Below are positions 8,487 to 17,035 of a stretch of DNA of 64,000 nucleotides, one piece after another. The stretch spans positions 1,421,954-1,485,953 of the forward strand of contig NZ_JUGF01000002.1 of the NCBI RefSeq assembly GCF_000799165.1, read 5' to 3'. This stretch comes from Methylotenera versatilis 7 (GTDB lineage Bacteria > Pseudomonadota > Gammaproteobacteria > Burkholderiales > Methylophilaceae). The translations under genes were made by a program, and so were the position numbers. Below the pieces are notes generated by a model. The model was not told where the DNA came from and did no database searches. It was given only the letters and a program-made list of their open reading frames with translations. Position 1 is the stretch's first letter. Every line of letters starts with the position of its first letter.

Positions 8487-9440
8487 TTACCACTTAATGT
8501 TTTTACGAATTTTGTAACGTAGATAAATGGCCGTACCATTCATCAGCAAAGTCACAATGATAATAATCGCGCCAGTTGCGGCGGCATTGATATGAAATGC
8601 ATGATCAGGGCGCGATAGCCAGTTAAACATTTGAATCGGCAACACGGTAAAGCCGGAAGTTAACCATTCAAAATTGATAAAAGGCGGTGTTCCAGAGATA
8701 GGAGAGGGTGGCAAAAATGCAATAAATGTCAGCGCGCCAATCGTAATGACTGGCGCAGTTTCGCCCAGTGCCCGCGCCATACCAATAATGACGCCGGTTA
8801 AAATGCCGCCTTGCGAATACTTTAATACATGATCTTTTACCACTTGCCATTTAGTCGCACCAACGGCGTAAGCGGCTTCGCGAATCGCGACTGGGATCGC
8901 GCGAATAGACTCGCGGGTGGATACAATGACGATAGGTAAAATTAACAAGCCAAGTGTTAAGCCTGCAGTTAACACGCTTTGACCTAAACCTAAACCATAA
9001 ACAAATAATCCAAGTGCCAGCAGGCCATAAACGATTGATGGCACGCCTGCCAGGTTGGATACGTTAATTTCGATCAAATCGGAAAACCAGCCTTTTTTTG
9101 CATATTCTTCTAAATATAAACCAGCTGCAACGCCCATTGGTACGGCGGTTAAGAATGTCACAGTCATCACCAAGAGTGAACCGACCCAAGCAGATAGCAG
9201 GCCGGCTCTTTCCGCGCGACGGGAAGGAAAGTTACTAAAAAAATCGAGATTAAAACGACCGTATCCATCTACCAGCAAATCAATAAACAGCGTACATAAA
9301 GTGAGCAAGCCGACCATCAGGGCGATTAACCCGATGATAGAGAATAAAATGTCGTTCCGCTTATGACGTTTAATCATCGCGCGTACGCTATCTAAGTTAT
9401 CCAGCACACTGGGTTGTGTTTTTTTAGCTAATTCAGTCAT
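8487..9440 (-). CDS. pstA: Phosphate ABC transporter permease PstA
   Basis: Inner-membrane permease of the Pst importer, 317 residues with about six membrane helices. The family loop REAAYAVGATKWQVVKDHVL and the GIMARALGETAPV-type segment (MARALGETAPVITIG) mark the coupling region that contacts PstB. The N-terminal KRHKRNDILFSIIG segment leads into the first helix. It sits between pstC (61 bp upstream) and pstB (66 bp downstream) on one transcript. Confidence 0.95.
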   Translation of the reverse strand: MTELAKKTQPSVLDNLDSVRAMIKRHKRNDILFSIIGLIALMVGLLTLCTLFIDLLVDGYGRFNLDFFSNFPSRRAERAGLLSAWVGSLLVMTVTFLTAVPMGVAAGLYLEEYAKKGWFSDLIEINVSNLAGVPSIVYGLLALGLFVYGLGLGQSVLTAGLTLGLLILPIVIVSTRESIRAIPVAIREAAYAVGATKWQVVKDHVLKYSQGGILTGVIIGMARALGETAPVITIGALTFIAFLPPSPISGTPPFINFEWLTSGFTVLPIQMFNWLSRPDHAFHINAAATGAIIIIVTLLMNGTAIYLRYKIRKNIKW

Positions 9441-9501
9441 AGTGATTAAAGGCTGCTCTCGTCAGTTTTATTTGAGATATTTAATTGAGTAATCATTTTA
9501 A

Positions 9502-10431
9502 TTAATAATTTTGGCGGAATTTTTTGCGTGCAAGATGGCCAAGAATATTGAATGTTAAGGTCATTAACATCAGCACTAAACCAGCCGCAAAAATACTTTG
9601 ATAGCCAATACTGCCGTGTGGTAAATCACCCAACGCAACTTGCACGATATAGGCCGTGATAGTTGCGGCACTTTCCATCGGGTTAAATGTTAAGTTTGGC
9701 TGTTGGCCTGCGGCGACAGCGACTACCATCGTTTCACCCACTGCGCGCGAAATCGCCAGAATATACGCAGCGATGATGCCTGACAGGGCGGCAGGTGTAA
9801 TCACTTTAACTGCCGTTTGAAAGCGCGTTGCGCCCATCGCATAACTGCCTTCACGCATGCTCATTGGTACTGCGCGCATCGCATCTTCAGCTACTGAGCT
9901 GATGTAAGGGATAATCATAATGCCGATGACGATACCTGGACCTAACATGTTAAAACCAGGTAAATCGGGGAATATCTTTTGCAATAAAGGTGTCACAAAT
10001 AAAAGCGCAAAGTAGCCAAATACCACCGTTGGTACACCGACTAACAGTTCTAAAATAGGCTTAACAGTTTCACGTACTTTATGACTGGCAAATTCAGATA
10101 AATAAATTGCACCAATGGTGCCGAGTGGGATTGCCACGCAAAGTGCGATGGCTGATGTGGTTAATGTGCCCGCAACCAAGGGCATGATGCCAAAGTGTGC
10201 GTCTTCAAATAACGGTGTCCATTGTGTATCGGTTATAAAATCAACAATAGAGACATGTTTAAAAAACGTAAGAGACTCAACGATTAATACAGCCACAATG
10301 GCAAAAGTGGTTAATACAGCAGAAAGTGCCGCTAGCATTAAGATGAATTCAATAATGCGCTCGCGTACATTACGCTTAATGTTTTTGGCTAGACGTGAAC
10401 TAATAGTAGTATTGTGATTTGCATTGGCCAT
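9502..10431 (-). CDS. pstC: Phosphate ABC transporter permease PstC
   Basis: Partner permease to PstA, 309 residues. It shows the conserved first-helix region, the DTQWTPLFEDAHFGIMPLVAGTL periplasmic segment typical of PstC, and the EGSYAMGATRFQTAVKVITP coupling loop followed by SRAVGETMVVAVAAG. Its own Pho box (10506-10523) and the terminator after pstS indicate that pstCAB can be transcribed separately from pstS. Confidence 0.95.
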   Translation of the reverse strand: MANANHNTTISSRLAKNIKRNVRERIIEFILMLAALSAVLTTFAIVAVLIVESLTFFKHVSIVDFITDTQWTPLFEDAHFGIMPLVAGTLTTSAIALCVAIPLGTIGAIYLSEFASHKVRETVKPILELLVGVPTVVFGYFALLFVTPLLQKIFPDLPGFNMLGPGIVIGIMIIPYISSVAEDAMRAVPMSMREGSYAMGATRFQTAVKVITPAALSGIIAAYILAISRAVGETMVVAVAAGQQPNLTFNPMESAATITAYIVQVALGDLPHGSIGYQSIFAAGLVLMLMTLTFNILGHLARKKFRQNY

Positions 10432-10505
10432 TGTTTAGGAGCTTTATATGAGTGACACTATATTGAGTGGCTTTGTATTTTGTGCCTGTATTGTAATGAA
10501 TTAAT

Positions 10506-10523
10506 GTGACAAATATAAGACAA
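10506..10523 (-). promoter_or_regulatory. Pho box before pstC
   Basis: On the minus strand TTGTCTT and TTGTCAC are separated by 4 bp, located 75 bp before the pstC start. An oppositely oriented TTGTCAC lies nearby at 10530-10536. Confidence 0.65.
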
Positions 10524-10612
10524 TTTACATTGTCACACTAAACGGAATGGCTGTTTTGCGGTGAAGATTTATTCAATCAATTGCTGGGTATTTGATTACT
10601 GAGCAATTAAAG

Positions 10613-10651
10613 ATGATAAAAAAGACGACACATTGCCGTCTTTTTTATCAT
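10613..10651 (-). terminator. Terminator after pstS
   Basis: The minus-strand transcript forms a long stem around the complementary GACGGCA-like and TGTCGTC arms, extended by AT pairs and ending in a T-tract. It lies 8 bp after the pstS stop and so partly uncouples pstS from pstCAB. Confidence 0.8.
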
Positions 10652-10658
10652 TCGAAAA

Positions 10659-11657
10659 TTATTTAATACGTGCTAATAGTTCTTCAATTTTAATACCGAC
10701 TTCAGGCACGCCACCAAAACCTGTACCTGATTTTAATGCTTTCCAGTGTTTAGTCACAGCAGCATACTCATTGGCTGGCAATGGAATATATTTCACTTCT
10801 TTTACTAAAGTTGGCGCATTTTCTAAGTAGAAGTTAATGAAAGCTTTCACTTCTGGTTTGAAAGCACCAGAGCTTGCATTCACGTAAATAAACATCGGGC
10901 GTGAAAGTGGTTGATAAGTGCCGTCCTTAACGCTTTCATAGGAGGGCATTACTGCAGGGGCACCTTTTTTGGCGACAATTGGCACTGCTCTTAATTTGTC
11001 CTGATTTTCTTCATAGTAGGCAAAACCAAAGTAACCCAGGCCGCCTTTATCCGATTGCACGCCTTGCACTAACACATTGTCATCTTCAGATGCGGTGTAA
11101 TCGCCACGGCTAGATTTTGCCTTGCCTACGATTGCTTCAGTAAAGTAATCAAACGTACCGGAGTCTGATCCTGCACCAAATAATTTAAGCGGTGAGTCAG
11201 GAAAAGCAGAGTTAATTTGTTTCCAAGTTTTTACTTTGCCTTGCGCTGCTGGCTCCCACATTTTCTTTAGCTCTTCAACCGTTAAGCTTTTAACAAAGTC
11301 ATTATTTTTGTTCACCACAACAGTTAAACCATCATAAGCCACTGGTAATTCAATATATTGAATACCAGCTTCTTTACAAGCGTCCATTTCCTTTTTCAGG
11401 ATTGGGCGTGATGCATTTTGTACATCGGTTTCGCCACGGCAGAACTTTTTAAAGCCGCCGCCTGTACCAGAAATACCCACAGTTACTTTTACTTTAGTGG
11501 CGATTTGGTATTCTTCTGCTACTGCTTCAGTAATGGGGTAAACAGTACTTGAGCCATCAATTTTGATGATTTTTTCCGCTGCAAATACTTGTGGTGTAGA
11601 TAAAGTTGCAGCAACCAGTGCTGTAAGTTGTAATGACCTGCCAAACAAAGTGTTCAT
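10659..11657 (-). CDS. pstS: Periplasmic phosphate-binding protein PstS
   Basis: Substrate-binding protein that delivers orthophosphate to PstCA. The N-terminus is a signal peptide ending FAA. The mature protein carries the phosphate-site loops IDGSSTVYPITEAVAEEY, GISGTGGGFKKFCRGETDVQNASRP (split across two loops) and AGSDSGTFDYFTE. It is 332 residues long, normal for the family. A three-half-site Pho box lies 58 bp upstream and a terminator directly downstream. Confidence 0.97.
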   Translation of the reverse strand: MNTLFGRSLQLTALVAATLSTPQVFAAEKIIKIDGSSTVYPITEAVAEEYQIATKVKVTVGISGTGGGFKKFCRGETDVQNASRPILKKEMDACKEAGIQYIELPVAYDGLTVVVNKNNDFVKSLTVEELKKMWEPAAQGKVKTWKQINSAFPDSPLKLFGAGSDSGTFDYFTEAIVGKAKSSRGDYTASEDDNVLVQGVQSDKGGLGYFGFAYYEENQDKLRAVPIVAKKGAPAVMPSYESVKDGTYQPLSRPMFIYVNASSGAFKPEVKAFINFYLENAPTLVKEVKYIPLPANEYAAVTKHWKALKSGTGFGGVPEVGIKIEELLARIK

Positions 11658-11714
11658 AAAATCTCCATATAATTAACTGCGTCTTCTGAATAAACAAGAC
11701 TTTAAATGGCTAAT

Positions 11715-11743
11715 GTGACAAGTTTATGACAAAAAATGAACAA
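11715..11743 (-). promoter_or_regulatory. Pho box before pstS
   Basis: Three half-sites with an 11-bp period on the minus strand: TTGTTCA, TTGTCAT and TTGTCAC. The last two match the PhoB consensus closely. The expected operon context (pstS) makes this the best-supported site of the set. Confidence 0.85.
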
Positions 11744-11825
11744 GAAGCTTATGTTTAAAAGTAGATTAGGCTTCTTGGTTCAAATTGGGCGTAATGAAAG
11801 CTTAGATAAAAGCTAGGTAAAAACC

Positions 11826-12830
11826 TTACATCTTCAATGTTAGTGCCAACTGATAGCACAATGCTGCGATTAATCCTGCGCATGGTATGGTTAAAACCCA
11901 TGCCCACACGATGCGAGAGGCCAGGCCCCAGCGTACGGCAGAAGCGCGGCGAGATAAGCCAACGCCAATAATCGCACCAGTAATGGTGTGTGTGGTAGAT
12001 ACAGGAATGCCAAGCGAAGTCGCTAAAAATAACGCAATCGCACCAGAGGTTTGTGCGCAAAATCCACCTGAAGGGCGGATGCGGGTGATGCCCATGCCCA
12101 TGGTGCGCACAATACGCCAGCCACCAAATAATGTGCCTCCCGCCATGGCAATCTGACAGGAAATAACTACCCAGAATGGCACATGAAAATCCCCTTGCAT
12201 ATAGCCATTTGCATAAAGTAACACTGCGATAATACCCATGGTTTTTTGTGCATCATTGCCGCCATGACCTAAGCTGTATAAAGAAGATGACAAAAACTGC
12301 AGTTTGTTAAAGCGCCGTTCAGTTGGGTAGGGTGATGACTTCTCAAATAGCCATAACACAGCAATCATCAATATTAACGCCAGTAACATGCCAAATAAAG
12401 GTGAAAGAATAATGGCAACAGAAGTTTTAATCAGGCCCTGTGCTACAACCGCACCTGTGCCAGCTTTAGCAAGCCCTGCACCAACTAGGCCGCCAACTAA
12501 TGCGTGAGAGGAAGATGATGGAATGCCAAACCACCAAGTGATTAGGTTCCATGAAATTGCACCGCCAAGTGCGCCGAATATGACAGCATTATCAATGATT
12601 TCTTTATTGATAATGCCAGAGCCTATCGTGTTGGCGACATGCAGACCAAAAAATAAAAACGCGATTAAATTAAAAAAAGCTGCCCAAATAACGGCAGCCT
12701 GCGGTGTCAGTAACCTCGTCGAGACCATGAGCGCGATAGAATTTGCTGCATCATGAAAGCCATTCATAAAATCAAATACAAGAGCCACAAACACCAGCAG
12801 GCCCATCACAATCATTGCATGTTCAATCAT
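11826..12830 (-). CDS. pit: Low-affinity inorganic phosphate transporter, Pit family
   Basis: Cation-coupled phosphate permease of the PiT family, 334 residues with around ten hydrophobic helices. The two family repeats are visible: DFMNGFHDAANSIAL near residues 20-34 and GHGGNDAQKTMG in the second half. It is shorter than E. coli PitA (about 500), matching the compact form paired with DUF47. The start overlaps the DUF47 stop by 4 bp (ATGA), so the two are translationally coupled. Confidence 0.93.
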   Translation of the reverse strand: MIEHAMIVMGLLVFVALVFDFMNGFHDAANSIALMVSTRLLTPQAAVIWAAFFNLIAFLFFGLHVANTIGSGIINKEIIDNAVIFGALGGAISWNLITWWFGIPSSSSHALVGGLVGAGLAKAGTGAVVAQGLIKTSVAIILSPLFGMLLALILMIAVLWLFEKSSPYPTERRFNKLQFLSSSLYSLGHGGNDAQKTMGIIAVLLYANGYMQGDFHVPFWVVISCQIAMAGGTLFGGWRIVRTMGMGITRIRPSGGFCAQTSGAIALFLATSLGIPVSTTHTITGAIIGVGLSRRASAVRWGLASRIVWAWVLTIPCAGLIAALCYQLALTLKM

Positions 12831-13483
12831 ATGCGTTCCAACACCACGCCATGAATCACGTCAGCCACGTCTTGGCAGCTATCAACCGCTTCTTCAAACA
12901 TATCATACAACTCTCTTGAGCGAATTAGCGTGCGGGCATCCGTTTCTTCTGCAAATAAGCGGCGCATGCCAGCACGCATCACATGGTCTGCTTCGCCCTC
13001 GATACTGCTAATTTGTGCACAGGTACGTAAAATTTTCTCTGCGTTTTTCATGTCCGAAAGCATACTAACTGCCTCACGTACCTTCTCAGCTGCGCGTAGC
13101 AAAATTTGACCAAGTGCGACCATTTCTGGCGTGAAATTGCTGTGGCCATAGATGCTGGCACTTTGCGGAATGTTTTCCATGTAATCGATAATGTCATCTA
13201 GCGCCATTGCCAATTCACGAATTTCGCGGCGATCAAACGGCGTGATAAATGTTTTATGCAGCGTGAGTAGAATCTCTTTGGTGTATTCGTCTGCTTCGCT
13301 TTCGATACGGCATATTTCTTTAAAATGCTCATCGAATTTGTTGGCGTCATTCACAGCTGTCATCATTGCCAGCACTTTAGAACCTTCTACTGCACAGTCT
13401 GCCAAGCTGTTGAATAGCGTAAAATAATTGTCACTACGCGGTGAAATGGATGCCATCAGTCTACTGAATATACCATTTGCCAT
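12827..13483 (-). CDS. DUF47 / PhoU-like Pit accessory protein
   Basis: A 218-residue all-helical protein of the DUF47 (PhoU_div) family, with acidic helices such as ALDDIIDYMENIPQ and EAVDSCQDVADVIHG that coordinate metal in PhoU-like proteins. It is thought to regulate the adjacent Pit transporter. A GGGAGA ribosome site precedes the ATG. A Pho-like site lies 37 bp upstream. In Sinorhizobium the equivalent orfA-pit operon is repressed by PhoB, so the sign of control here is open. Confidence 0.9.
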   Translation of the reverse strand: MANGIFSRLMASISPRSDNYFTLFNSLADCAVEGSKVLAMMTAVNDANKFDEHFKEICRIESEADEYTKEILLTLHKTFITPFDRREIRELAMALDDIIDYMENIPQSASIYGHSNFTPEMVALGQILLRAAEKVREAVSMLSDMKNAEKILRTCAQISSIEGEADHVMRAGMRRLFAEETDARTLIRSRELYDMFEEAVDSCQDVADVIHGVVLERI

Positions 13484-13519
13484 ATCTTAAATATCTCCCA
13501 TAAAAGCGTCATTTTAATT

Positions 13520-13537
13520 GTGACAATAATGTTACAG
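13520..13537 (-). promoter_or_regulatory. Pho-like box before DUF47-pit
   Basis: The minus strand reads CTGTAAC, 4 bp, TTGTCAC. One half-site is near-perfect and the other has two changes. It lies in the DUF47/arsC divergent region. Confidence 0.5.
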
Positions 13538-13655
13538 GAGGCTGGCTTAAACTGCATTAACTAATGCGATAAAATTGCATGTTAATATCTGCGCAGAGCT
13601 ATTAATGTGACATGGTTTTGAGTGAAAATCATGTATTAACTACTGTGAGGAAAAT

Positions 13656-14069
13656 ATGAGCAGTGTCACCATTTATCACAATCCATCCTGCGGAACATCG
13701 CGAAATACTTTGGCGATGATACGTGCCAGTGGCGTTGAACCGCAGATCATTGAGTATTTAAAAACACCGCCTGACCGTGAAAAATTAATCCAATTAATCA
13801 CACAGATGGGTATAGCGCCGCGTGAATTGTTGCGTGAAAAGGGCACACCTTATACTGACTTGGGTTTAGATGACTTGAATGTGAGCGATGCAGTTTTGAT
13901 TGATGCGATGCTACAGCATCCGATTTTGATTAATCGCCCAATCGTAGTGACTGCAAAAGGCGTTAGATTATGCAGGCCATCCGAATTGGTATTAGAAATT
14001 CTAGACAATCCAAATTTTGGTCAATTTACCAAGGAAGATGGCGAAGTCGTGAATATTCCAGCTAAATAA
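13656..14069 (+). CDS. arsC: Glutaredoxin-dependent arsenate reductase (ArsC family)
   Basis: A 137-residue thioredoxin-fold enzyme that reduces arsenate to arsenite using glutathione/glutaredoxin. The catalytic Cys is in HNPSCGTSRN near residue 12. The oxyanion-binding arginines appear in LLREKGTPY (near 60), INRPIVV (near 94) and LCRPSE (near 107). A GAGG ribosome site sits 8 bp before the ATG. It is divergent from DUF47-pit; arsenate enters cells on phosphate transporters, so the placement makes sense. No arsR or arsB is nearby. Confidence 0.92.
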   Translation: MSSVTIYHNPSCGTSRNTLAMIRASGVEPQIIEYLKTPPDREKLIQLITQMGIAPRELLREKGTPYTDLGLDDLNVSDAVLIDAMLQHPILINRPIVVTAKGVRLCRPSELVLEILDNPNFGQFTKEDGEVVNIPAK

Positions 14070-14135
14070 AGCGGCCTAATTATGGCTTCTGCCTTTGCTG
14101 TATAATGCTGTTTTTTTAGCTATTAGCAAGCCAAA

Positions 14136-15240
14136 ATGGAAGCTGAACAACTCAATATTATTGCCAATCGCCTGACGGATTTAAGTGCGCGTCACCACGC
14201 CCTTCGGGGGTATCTTTGACTTTGAAAACAAGTCGCAAAAGCTGGAAGAGGTAAATGGCTTACTGGAAGACCCGAAAGTCTGGGATAACGCCAAAAAAGC
14301 ACAAGAATTAGGTAAAGAAAAACGCATGCTCGAGCTGGTGGTGCACAACCTGCAGAATCTCGAGAATGGGTTAAAAGATAGCCAAGAGTTGTTTGATATG
14401 GCGCGTGAAGAAAATGACGATGAAACATTGTTAAGTGTGGATTCAGATACGCAGCAGATTGAAACACAAATCGCTACCATGGAATTCAGGCGTATGTTTT
14501 CGGGCGAATTAGATGCCAATAATTGCTTTATTGAGTTTCAGTCCGGCAGTGGCGGCACTGAAGCGCAAGACTGGTGCAATATGTTATTGCGCATGTATTT
14601 GCGCTATGCAGAGCGCAAAGGCTTTAAGGTAGAAGTGTTGGAATTATCCGATGGTGATGTGGCGGGCATTAAAGGCGCATCGATTAAAGTGTCTGGCGAT
14701 TATGCTTACGGCACTTTACGCACTGAGAATGGCGTGCATCGCTTAGTCCGAAAATCACCGTTCGACTCAAACGCGAAACGTCACACTTCTTTTGCCAGCG
14801 TGCAGATTTTCCCGGAAGTAGATGACAGCATTGAGATTGATATTAACCCAGCCGACTTGCGTATTGATACCTACAGAGCAAGTGGCGCCGGTGGTCAGCA
14901 CATTAATAAAACCGATTCAGCCGTACGTATCACGCATTTGCCCACAAACGTAGTCGTGCAATGTCAGAATGACAGAAGCCAGCATCGTAACCGTGAGGAA
15001 GCGATGAATATGCTTAAAGGCGCACTTTATAATTTAGAGCTGAATAAGCGCAATGCCGACAAACAAGCACTGGAAGATGCCAAGACGGATATCGGCTGGG
15101 GGCATCAGATTAGAAGTTATGTGCTGGATCAGGGCCGCATCAAAGATTTACGAACCAATGTCGAAATCGGCAATACGCAAGGTGTGCTGGATGGCGACCT
15201 TGACCCATTTATACAAGTTAGTTTGAAGCAGGGAGTTTAA
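14136..15240 (+). CDS. prfB: Peptide chain release factor 2 (programmed +1 frameshift)
   Basis: Releases nascent chains at UGA and UAA. The gene starts at ATG 14136, reads 27 codons, meets an in-frame TGA at 14217-14219, and resumes +1 at GAC 14218, giving about 367 residues (join 14136-14216 with 14218-15240). This is the autoregulatory RF2 frameshift: low RF2 lets ribosomes slip on CTT. The remainder shows the SPF stop-recognition motif ([12 protein letters not shown]) and the catalytic GGQ in [16 protein letters not shown]. It is followed 2 bp later by lysS, the usual neighbour. Confidence 0.97.
14205..14220 (+). other. prfB programmed frameshift signal
   Basis: An internal Shine-Dalgarno-like CGGGGG sits 3 bases before the slippery CTT and the TGA-C stop context, matching the canonical RF2 site except for its first base. 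Confidence 0.95.
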
Positions 15241-15242
15241 GC

Positions 15243-16781
15243 GTGAGCGACAAGAATCAACAAAATAATGAAATAGCACCAGTGGATGAGAATCACGTTA
15301 TCGCAGAGCGGCGCGAAAAGTTAAAGGCGATTCGCGAGGCTACGCAAGGTGTGGCTTTCCCTAATGATTTCAAACCATTACATAAAGCAGATGCCCTGCA
15401 TAAGCAATATGGCGAGCTTGACAAGGAAGCGCTCGATCCGCAGGCGGTTTCAGCCACTGTGGCTGGTCGCATGATGTTAAAACGTGTGATGGGCAAAGCC
15501 AGTTTTGCCACGATTCAGGATGCGAGCGGTGACAGTGGCGGTGCGCGTATTCAACTGTATATTGCACGCGATGAGGTCGGCGAAGATGTTTACGAAAGCT
15601 TTAAACACTGGGACATGGGTGACTTTTTAGGTGCTACTGGCCGATTATTTAAAACCCGTACTGGTGAATTGTCGATTCATGTGACGGAATTAAGATTGCT
15701 GACAAAATCACTGCGTCCATTACCAGAAAAATTTCATGGCTTGCAAGACCAGGAAGTGAAATATCGCCAGCGTTATGTGGATTTGATTACCAGCGAAGAA
15801 ACGCGCGCGACGTTTATTGCGCGTAGCAAAGTAGTTTCTGCGATTCGCAACTTTATGATTCAAAATGAATTTCTAGAAGTTGAAACGCCGATGTTGCACC
15901 CGATTCCTGGTGGCGCATCAGCCAAGCCGTTTATTACACATCATAACGCGTTGGATATGCAAATGTTTATGCGTATCGCCCCAGAGTTGTATTTGAAACG
16001 TTTGGTGGTAGGTGGTTTTGAGCGCGTTTTTGAAATTAACCGTAATTTCCGTAATGAAGGTTTAAGCGTTCGCCATAATCCAGAATTCACCATGATGGAA
16101 TTTTATGCGGCTTATACCGATTATCAATGGTTAATGGATTTTACCGAGCAATGTATACGCGCTGCCGCGATTGCTGCACGCGGAACGGCTACATTGACTT
16201 ATGACGGCAAAGAGGTCGATTTAAGCAAGCCATTTGAGCGTTTGACAATCGTTGGCGCTATACAGAAATATGCACCGCAATATACGTTGGAACAATTAAA
16301 TGACGCTGCGTTTTTGCGTGCAGAAATATTAAAACATGGCACGAAGCCATTTGACCATGCTGGTTTAGGCGCGTTGCAATTAGCGTTGTTTGAAGAAACG
16401 GCCGAAAGCCAATTATGGCAACCGACTTATATTATTGATTACCCAGTTGAGGTTTCACCGTTAGCCAGGGCATCAGACAAAAATCCGGAAATCACTGAAC
16501 GGTTTGAGTTGTTTATCACAGGACGTGAAGTGGCGAACGGTTTTAGTGAGTTAAATGATGCAGAAGACCAAGCTGCAAGATTCCATGCGCAAATGAAAGC
16601 CAAAGAAGCGGGTGATGCAGAGGCGATGTATTACGATGCGGACTTTATTCGTGCATTGGAATATGGCATGCCACCAGCCGGTGGCTGTGGTATTGGTATC
16701 GACCGCTTGGTCATGTTAATCACAGATAGTCCAAGCATTCGTGATGTGATTTTATTCCCACAAATGCGCGCTGAAGGATAA
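15243..16781 (+). CDS. lysS: Lysyl-tRNA synthetase (class II)
   Basis: Charges tRNA-Lys. 512 residues from a GTG start 2 bp after the prfB stop. An N-terminal OB-fold anticodon-binding domain (about residues 60-170) is followed by a class II core with motif 1 around the [18 protein letters not shown] region, motif 2 [19 protein letters not shown], and motif 3 [14 protein letters not shown] at the C-terminus. The prfB-lysS pairing is widely conserved. A terminator follows. Confidence 0.97.
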   Translation: MSDKNQQNNEIAPVDENHVIAERREKLKAIREATQGVAFPNDFKPLHKADALHKQYGELDKEALDPQAVSATVAGRMMLKRVMGKASFATIQDASGDSGGARIQLYIARDEVGEDVYESFKHWDMGDFLGATGRLFKTRTGELSIHVTELRLLTKSLRPLPEKFHGLQDQEVKYRQRYVDLITSEETRATFIARSKVVSAIRNFMIQNEFLEVETPMLHPIPGGASAKPFITHHNALDMQMFMRIAPELYLKRLVVGGFERVFEINRNFRNEGLSVRHNPEFTMMEFYAAYTDYQWLMDFTEQCIRAAAIAARGTATLTYDGKEVDLSKPFERLTIVGAIQKYAPQYTLEQLNDAAFLRAEILKHGTKPFDHAGLGALQLALFEETAESQLWQPTYIIDYPVEVSPLARASDKNPEITERFELFITGREVANGFSELNDAEDQAARFHAQMKAKEAGDAEAMYYDADFIRALEYGMPPAGGCGIGIDRLVMLITDSPSIRDVILFPQMRAEG

Positions 16782-16838
16782 TATCTTCTGCAATAGAAAC
16801 TTTACGTTTAGTTAAAAGCTTAATTAAGAACGTTAAAC

Positions 16839-16873
16839 AAAAGCCATCTGGTAGAGATATCAGATGGCTTTTT
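16839..16873 (+). terminator. Terminator after lysS
   Basis: AAAGCCATCTG and CAGATGGCTTT arms with a 9-10 nt loop and a short T-tract, 58 bp past the lysS stop. Confidence 0.85.
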
Positions 16874-16947
16874 CGTTGTGTTGCAAATATGCAACGTTTA
16901 ATGGAGTTTTTGTTAAATAAAAGACATCTTCCTGAATATGTAGCCAA

Positions 16948-16965
16948 CTGTCATAAATTTGTCAT
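16948..16965 (+). promoter_or_regulatory. Pho box before the porin gene
   Basis: CTGTCAT and TTGTCAT separated by AAAT: the first half-site is a perfect consensus match and the second has one change. It is 71 bp upstream of the porin ATG, in front of no other gene. Confidence 0.75.
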
Positions 16966-17035
16966 GTTGTGACACCAAAATCCATCCTGTTGAATAAACA
17001 CAAAAGAGCAGTTATTTAATCTAGGAGATTTTGGA

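Noticed and set aside
14136..14219. prfB as a disrupted pseudogene because of the in-frame TGA
   Set aside because: The stop lies exactly in the conserved RF2 programmed frameshift context and the rest of the gene is intact.
14181..14519. 112-codon minus-strand ORF opposite prfB and similar antisense ORFs throughout (for example within pst, hscA, degP)
   Set aside because: They mirror conserved genes on the other strand with no independent start signals.
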